DNA of 64,000 nt. Origin: Chania fonticola_B (GTDB lineage: Bacteria > Pseudomonadota > Gammaproteobacteria > Enterobacterales > Enterobacteriaceae). Position 1 is the first letter of the stretch. Each line of letters begins with the position of its first letter. This document shows, piece by piece, positions 60,454 through 64,000 of the stretch. The notes under the pieces are model-generated. The model worked only from the letters and a program-made list of their open reading frames with translations. It did not search any database and had not been told where the DNA came from. The stretch is from NCBI RefSeq assembly GCF_048537545.1, contig NZ_CP183218.1. One strand, 5' to 3'. The position numbers and the translations under genes were made by a program.

Positions 60454-62867
60454 TGCGCAATATCGAGTTGATCCGCGAGGTGAAGCGCTGCGCTGCTGGT
60501 GGTTGGTTTAACCTGCTTCGGCAGTGCAGTGTTGATACGCCGAACAAGGGCTATCACGGCCCCTGTCCGATCTGTGGTGGAACCGATCGCTTTCATTTCA
60601 TTGACGACCATGATGGCGGGGAATGGCACTGCCGCCAGTGTGATACTCCAAACCACGGTGACGGGCTCGATCTGGTGGCGCGGTCGAACGGCATCACCAT
60701 CACCGAAGCTGCTGAAATGATAGCTGGCCTCCTGGGTATTGTTGACCGGTCAACAGAATTTGCCCAACAGGGCCCCACAGCCGTACAACGTAAACCTGTA
60801 GCAGAGGCGGGTGGTGAAGTCGTGGGCAAACCTATTGCTGAACGGGTTGCTGCTTTATTGGCAAAAACGCACTTAGGTCATGCTGAGTACCTTGCTAAAA
60901 AGAGGCTTCCAAGCTCCCACGAAACCCTGCTGGATGATGGTTCGATGGTATTGGTGTTGCGTTCCATGGAGGGCGTGGTGAGCGGTGCGCAAATTATCAA
61001 GCCGTCTGGTGAGAAACGATTGCTGGCGGGCACCAAAAAGAAAGGGGCATTTATCGCGTTATCGCCGTTGCCTGAGCAGGTTGAAACGGTGGTGATCGCC
61101 GAAGGTAACGCCACCAGCGTTACAACAGCGTTACTGATGCCCGATGCGGTGAATGTCGCTGCTATTGATGCCGGTAATCTCTTGTCTGTAGCGCAGGCGT
61201 TTCGTGAAGCCTTCCCCGACGCCCGGATCATTATTGCTGGTGACAATGATTGGCACTTACCCGGTGAACTGGATGAACACGGCAAGCCAAAGGTTAACGC
61301 TGGCAAGCTGGCAGCTGAGAAAACAGCAGCAGCCATCAACGGCTGGATCACGCTCCCGCCCGGAGAGGTGAAAGCCGACTGGGACGATTACCGGCAGCAA
61401 TATGGGGTTGAGTCCGCGCGTCAGGCATTCAACGAAGGTTTACACCAGCCAGGAGGTAAAAAAGTGAAAGCAACGGTCACGCTTCTGAATGGTGGAAGAA
61501 ACGAGCGTCGTCCCGAGCTCCATCAAATGGCCGCCAGCCAGCGCGGTGAGCTCTTGGCCAGACGGTACGGCAAGATTGCCGTTAACCCAGAAAGTGAGGG
61601 TGTTTCGTACTATGACGGCGCCGCGTGGGTGCGCGTGTCAGATGTAGAGCTATGCCGAGAAATGGCCGCTATCTTCATCGAGAACAACACCCCCTTTTCC
61701 GATCGGGGTATTGATGCGGCAGTGAAGGCCATGAAGTTACAGATCCCGGTAATGGAGCAGCAGCCGGATCACCTCATCGGGTTTTCCAACGGTGTTTATG
61801 ATCTGTCTGAAGGCGTATTCCGCCCACACCATCCCGGTGACTGGCTGCAAAACCATAATGGTATTGAGTACACAGCGCCTGTTGCTGGTGAGAACCTTCC
61901 GACCCATGCACCTTGCTTCTATCGGTGGTTGAGCCATGCCGCGGGAAATGACGAAGGCAAAATGGCGCGGATTCAGGCCGCATTGTTTATGGTGCTAGCC
62001 AAGCGTTATGACTGGCAGATGTTTCTGGAGGTCACCGGAGAGGGTGGCAGCGGTAAGAGCGTGTTTGCGCACGTTGCGACACTGCTGGCCGGTCAGCACA
62101 ACACCGCCAGCGGTAATATGTCAGCCCTTGATACTGCAAGAGGCAGGGCGCAATTCGTTAACAGTAACCTGATCCTGCTGCCTGACCAGCCTAAATATGT
62201 GGGTGAGGGTACTGGCATCAAGGCAATCACTGGCGGGGATGCCGTAGAGATTGACGGTAAGTATGAGAAGCAGTTCAGCATGGTGATCAAGGCTGTGGTG
62301 ATGGCGACGAATAACGAGCCGATGGCCTTTACCGAGCGTAATGGCGGTATTTCTCGGCGTAGGGTTATTTTCCCCTTCAACAACCAGGTGAAAGACGCGG
62401 ATAAAGATCCTGACCTGAGCAAGAAAATCAGTCTGGAGCTCCCGGTAATTATCCGCCACCTGCTGGCCCTATTTGCCAACCAGGACAAAGCCAAGCGGCT
62501 GCTACTCGAGCAGCGGTCATCATCTGAGGCGCTGGTGGTCAAGCGAGTGACAAACCCGGTCATTGCGTTGTGCGCATCGCTCAGTTTTCTGGAGGAACCA
62601 CGAGGTTTGATGATGGGCGGTGGTAAGTGCGCCTTGCCGGAACCGCGACGCTACCTTTACCACCTTTACAAAGAATATCTGGAGTATCAGGGGTTGGGTA
62701 AGCCGATGAGCGTTGAGAACCTGAGCAAGGCCATGAAGGAGGCAGCAGCAGAATATCAGCAGGAATACAAAACGCGAAAAGTGAAGGGGGTGACCCAGAC
62801 GAACGTCGAGATCACCGAATTGGTGAATGAGTTTTTACCCCACGTCTACGGACGGGAAATACCCTAA
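60453..62867 (+). CDS. P4-alpha-type primase-helicase
   Basis: 804 residues. Three-part replication protein: a zinc ribbon with Cys38, Cys41, Cys60 and Cys63 (CPICGGTDRFHF, HCRQC); a TOPRIM-type primase (VVIAEGNATSV about 212-222, and AGDNDWH); and a D5/SF3 helicase with Walker A GEGGSGKS (about 529-536), LILLPDQP as Walker B region and NNEPMAFTERNGGISRRR. P4 alpha is 777 residues and also binds iterons with its C-terminus; here about 27 residues longer. It starts the element's own replication. Confidence 0.93.
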   Translation: MRNIELIREVKRCAAGGWFNLLRQCSVDTPNKGYHGPCPICGGTDRFHFIDDHDGGEWHCRQCDTPNHGDGLDLVARSNGITITEAAEMIAGLLGIVDRSTEFAQQGPTAVQRKPVAEAGGEVVGKPIAERVAALLAKTHLGHAEYLAKKRLPSSHETLLDDGSMVLVLRSMEGVVSGAQIIKPSGEKRLLAGTKKKGAFIALSPLPEQVETVVIAEGNATSVTTALLMPDAVNVAAIDAGNLLSVAQAFREAFPDARIIIAGDNDWHLPGELDEHGKPKVNAGKLAAEKTAAAINGWITLPPGEVKADWDDYRQQYGVESARQAFNEGLHQPGGKKVKATVTLLNGGRNERRPELHQMAASQRGELLARRYGKIAVNPESEGVSYYDGAAWVRVSDVELCREMAAIFIENNTPFSDRGIDAAVKAMKLQIPVMEQQPDHLIGFSNGVYDLSEGVFRPHHPGDWLQNHNGIEYTAPVAGENLPTHAPCFYRWLSHAAGNDEGKMARIQAALFMVLAKRYDWQMFLEVTGEGGSGKSVFAHVATLLAGQHNTASGNMSALDTARGRAQFVNSNLILLPDQPKYVGEGTGIKAITGGDAVEIDGKYEKQFSMVIKAVVMATNNEPMAFTERNGGISRRRVIFPFNNQVKDADKDPDLSKKISLELPVIIRHLLALFANQDKAKRLLLEQRSSSEALVVKRVTNPVIALCASLSFLEEPRGLMMGGGKCALPEPRRYLYHLYKEYLEYQGLGKPMSVENLSKAMKEAAAEYQQEYKTRKVKGVTQTNVEITELVNEFLPHVYGREIP

Positions 62868-62910
62868 CCACTTTTGCAAATTTGGCCTAGCTGATCATGA
62901 GGAACTCAAA

Positions 62911-63225
62911 ATGAATGGAACCGAGAGCAAATTAGAATATTTAGAAGTCATTCCAGCGCAACAGGGATGGTTCATTCGCCGGGAAGTGGTGGGCGAAGAT
63001 GGCGAGGAAATAGAGCTTGAACCTATCGCCGCGTGGCAGCGTGTTCGGGGTGATACAGGATTGGCACCGGCAAAAATTGTGGGCAAAGAAATGCTGTTGC
63101 CCATCGTGTCTGGTGGGGATTTCTGCTACCCGCTGCGGCATCCGTGTGGCGCGGTAATCTTTATGCCGCTGGAGTTTGTCACACCCATAGCCCAAACCGG
63201 GATGTATCGCCCAAGGCGGTTCTGA
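62911..63225 (+). CDS. Unrecognised protein downstream of the primase
   Basis: 104 residues from 62,911 (MNGTESKLEYLEVIPAQQGW) with GAGGAACT upstream; a longer in-frame start overlaps the primase and lacks a ribosome site. Looks beta-rich, with the pattern FIRREVVGEDGEEIELEPI and CYPLRHPCGAVIFMPLEF. No known family to me. Confidence 0.6.
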   Translation: MNGTESKLEYLEVIPAQQGWFIRREVVGEDGEEIELEPIAAWQRVRGDTGLAPAKIVGKEMLLPIVSGGDFCYPLRHPCGAVIFMPLEFVTPIAQTGMYRPRRF

Positions 63226-63302
63226 CATGCATGGCTAAAAACCACTGATGATTATGGCGGTCACTCCGATCGCCTTTATCAACTTGAACACAGGGTGTGC
63301 AA

Positions 63303-64000
63303 ATGATGAAAGAACAGAAAGCCGCAATCCTACGCTTAAAGCGTGAGGGGCGGGGCTACAAAGCCATATCCCGGATCACCGGTGTGAATATCAACACGGT
63401 GAAAACTACTTGCCGCAGATCCGGACAGTTTAGGGATAACCCTGAACACCGGGTGCTCTTTACTATTCCAGAGCATCAATACGGTACGTCGGTTGCCATA
63501 CCGAAACCGCTACCACCTCAACAGTCAATAACAGGGCATAAACAGACAGATGCTTATCTGTGGGTACTGGAAGTTATTAAGACCGGGGAACCGGCGCATA
63601 TCGCAGCGGCAGAAGAAGCACTGAAGAAACTGAAAATCACCCCCAAGCAGGCACAGGAACGCTATACCCAGCACCTTCAGAGCCAGGGCGCAGGATGGAC
63701 TGCCATCTTCTCTACCATGTGGATGGATGACCCCCAGCACCATATCAATGCGGCCAGGCAACAGTATGAGAAGGCGGGGACTGTTCGCGGCGTGTTTGGC
63801 CGCCTTGAGTCAGCCTTCGAGCCGGTCAGTGCCGAACTTCTTATTGAGGCTAAGTACGGGCCTTATCAAGAGATTTACTGCGATTACATGTCCAATGATC
63901 GGGAGAAATTCACTTTCATTGATGTGCTCCCGGAGCCTTTCACGCTGAGTGATGTGGTGAGGGAAATCCAGTATTGGGACTGGCTAGCGTCAATGCGTGG
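63303..64000 (+). CDS. HTH protein, cut by the window end
   Basis: Open for 232 codons from ATG 63,303 (or 63,306) and still open at the edge. The N-terminus KAAILRLKREGRGYKAISRI then GVNINTVKTTCRR is a resolvase-like helix-turn-helix. The region from about residue 75 is helical and basic (EEALKKLKITPKQAQERY). May be a regulator or a terminase-linked gene; not resolvable from this piece. Confidence 0.6.
   Translation, partial: MMKEQKAAILRLKREGRGYKAISRITGVNINTVKTTCRRSGQFRDNPEHRVLFTIPEHQYGTSVAIPKPLPPQQSITGHKQTDAYLWVLEVIKTGEPAHIAAAEEALKKLKITPKQAQERYTQHLQSQGAGWTAIFSTMWMDDPQHHINAARQQYEKAGTVRGVFGRLESAFEPVSAELLIEAKYGPYQEIYCDYMSNDREKFTFIDVLPEPFTLSDVVREIQYWDWLASMR

Larger units (their letters stand above)
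52264..64000 (+). mobile_element. Left part of an integrated P4-like satellite, PICI-type island or prophage
   Basis: From the integrase onward nearly all genes are on the plus strand and no gene has an E. coli chromosomal counterpart. Marker order: tyrosine integrase, AlpA, Bro-N, immunity-like region, Icd-like inhibitor, ORF6N, P4-alpha primase-helicase, then an HTH gene cut by the edge. This is the order of a P4-like or PICI-like module, and the same module also occurs in lambdoid-type prophages. The left junction lies in 52,264-52,513 but its core cannot be fixed; the right end is outside. Confidence is in mobility, not in type. Confidence 0.85.

Overview
The window looks like a chromosome segment of an enterobacterium close to Serratia (Yersiniaceae). 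I infer this from predicted proteins that are very close to E. coli ones, from gene order that largely follows the E. coli block from trhO/yceI to roxA (ycfD), and from E. coli genes that are absent here (for example bhsA and ldtC between ycfJ and mfd). Genus is inference; no rRNA gene is present.

Bases 1-12,500 hold trhO, yceI and yceJ, an inserted pair (TqsA-like exporter and RcsA-like LuxR regulator), solA, bssS, an unrecognised 92-residue gene, dinI with a LexA box, pyrC and rne with its long leader. Bases 12,500-24,700 are the rluC / yceF / yceD-rpmF-plsX-fabH-fabD-fabG-acpP-fabF-pabC-mltG-tmk-holB-ycfH block: ribosome maturation, phospholipid and fatty-acid initiation, folate, peptidoglycan trimming and DNA replication. 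Bases 24,700-29,000 carry ptsG with an Mlc-type operator and an SgrS-type pairing site, then a non-E. coli insertion: a type I toxin-antitoxin locus of the hok/mok/sok kind, a GNAT acetyltransferase, and a divergent SDR / HxlR pair. Bases 29,000-52,300 contain hinT-ycfL-lpoB-thiK-nagZ-ycfP, ndh (FNR-type box), ycfJ, mfd, a PLP ammonia-lyase, lolCDE, nagK, cobB, potABCD, pepT and roxA.

From about 52,300 to the right edge the window enters an integrated P4-like satellite, phage-inducible island or prophage: tyrosine integrase, an iteron-like repeat cluster, an AT-rich unknown gene, AlpA regulator, Bro-N-type protein, a roughly 1-kb immunity-like region (hairpins, repeated operators, a YlcI/YnfO-like repressor on the minus strand, a C4-like hairpin), an Icd-like division inhibitor, a run of overlapping small genes, an ORF6N protein, the P4-alpha-type primase-helicase, and an HTH protein cut by the window end. 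The right attachment site and any capsid or packaging genes lie outside, so the element type cannot be settled. The most original material is here: the unknown gene at 54027-54995, the TCTACC repeat cluster, and the regulatory region at 56037-57064.

No tRNA, rRNA, CRISPR array or IS transposase was seen. All family assignments come from recognising motifs and remembered homologues; no search was run.
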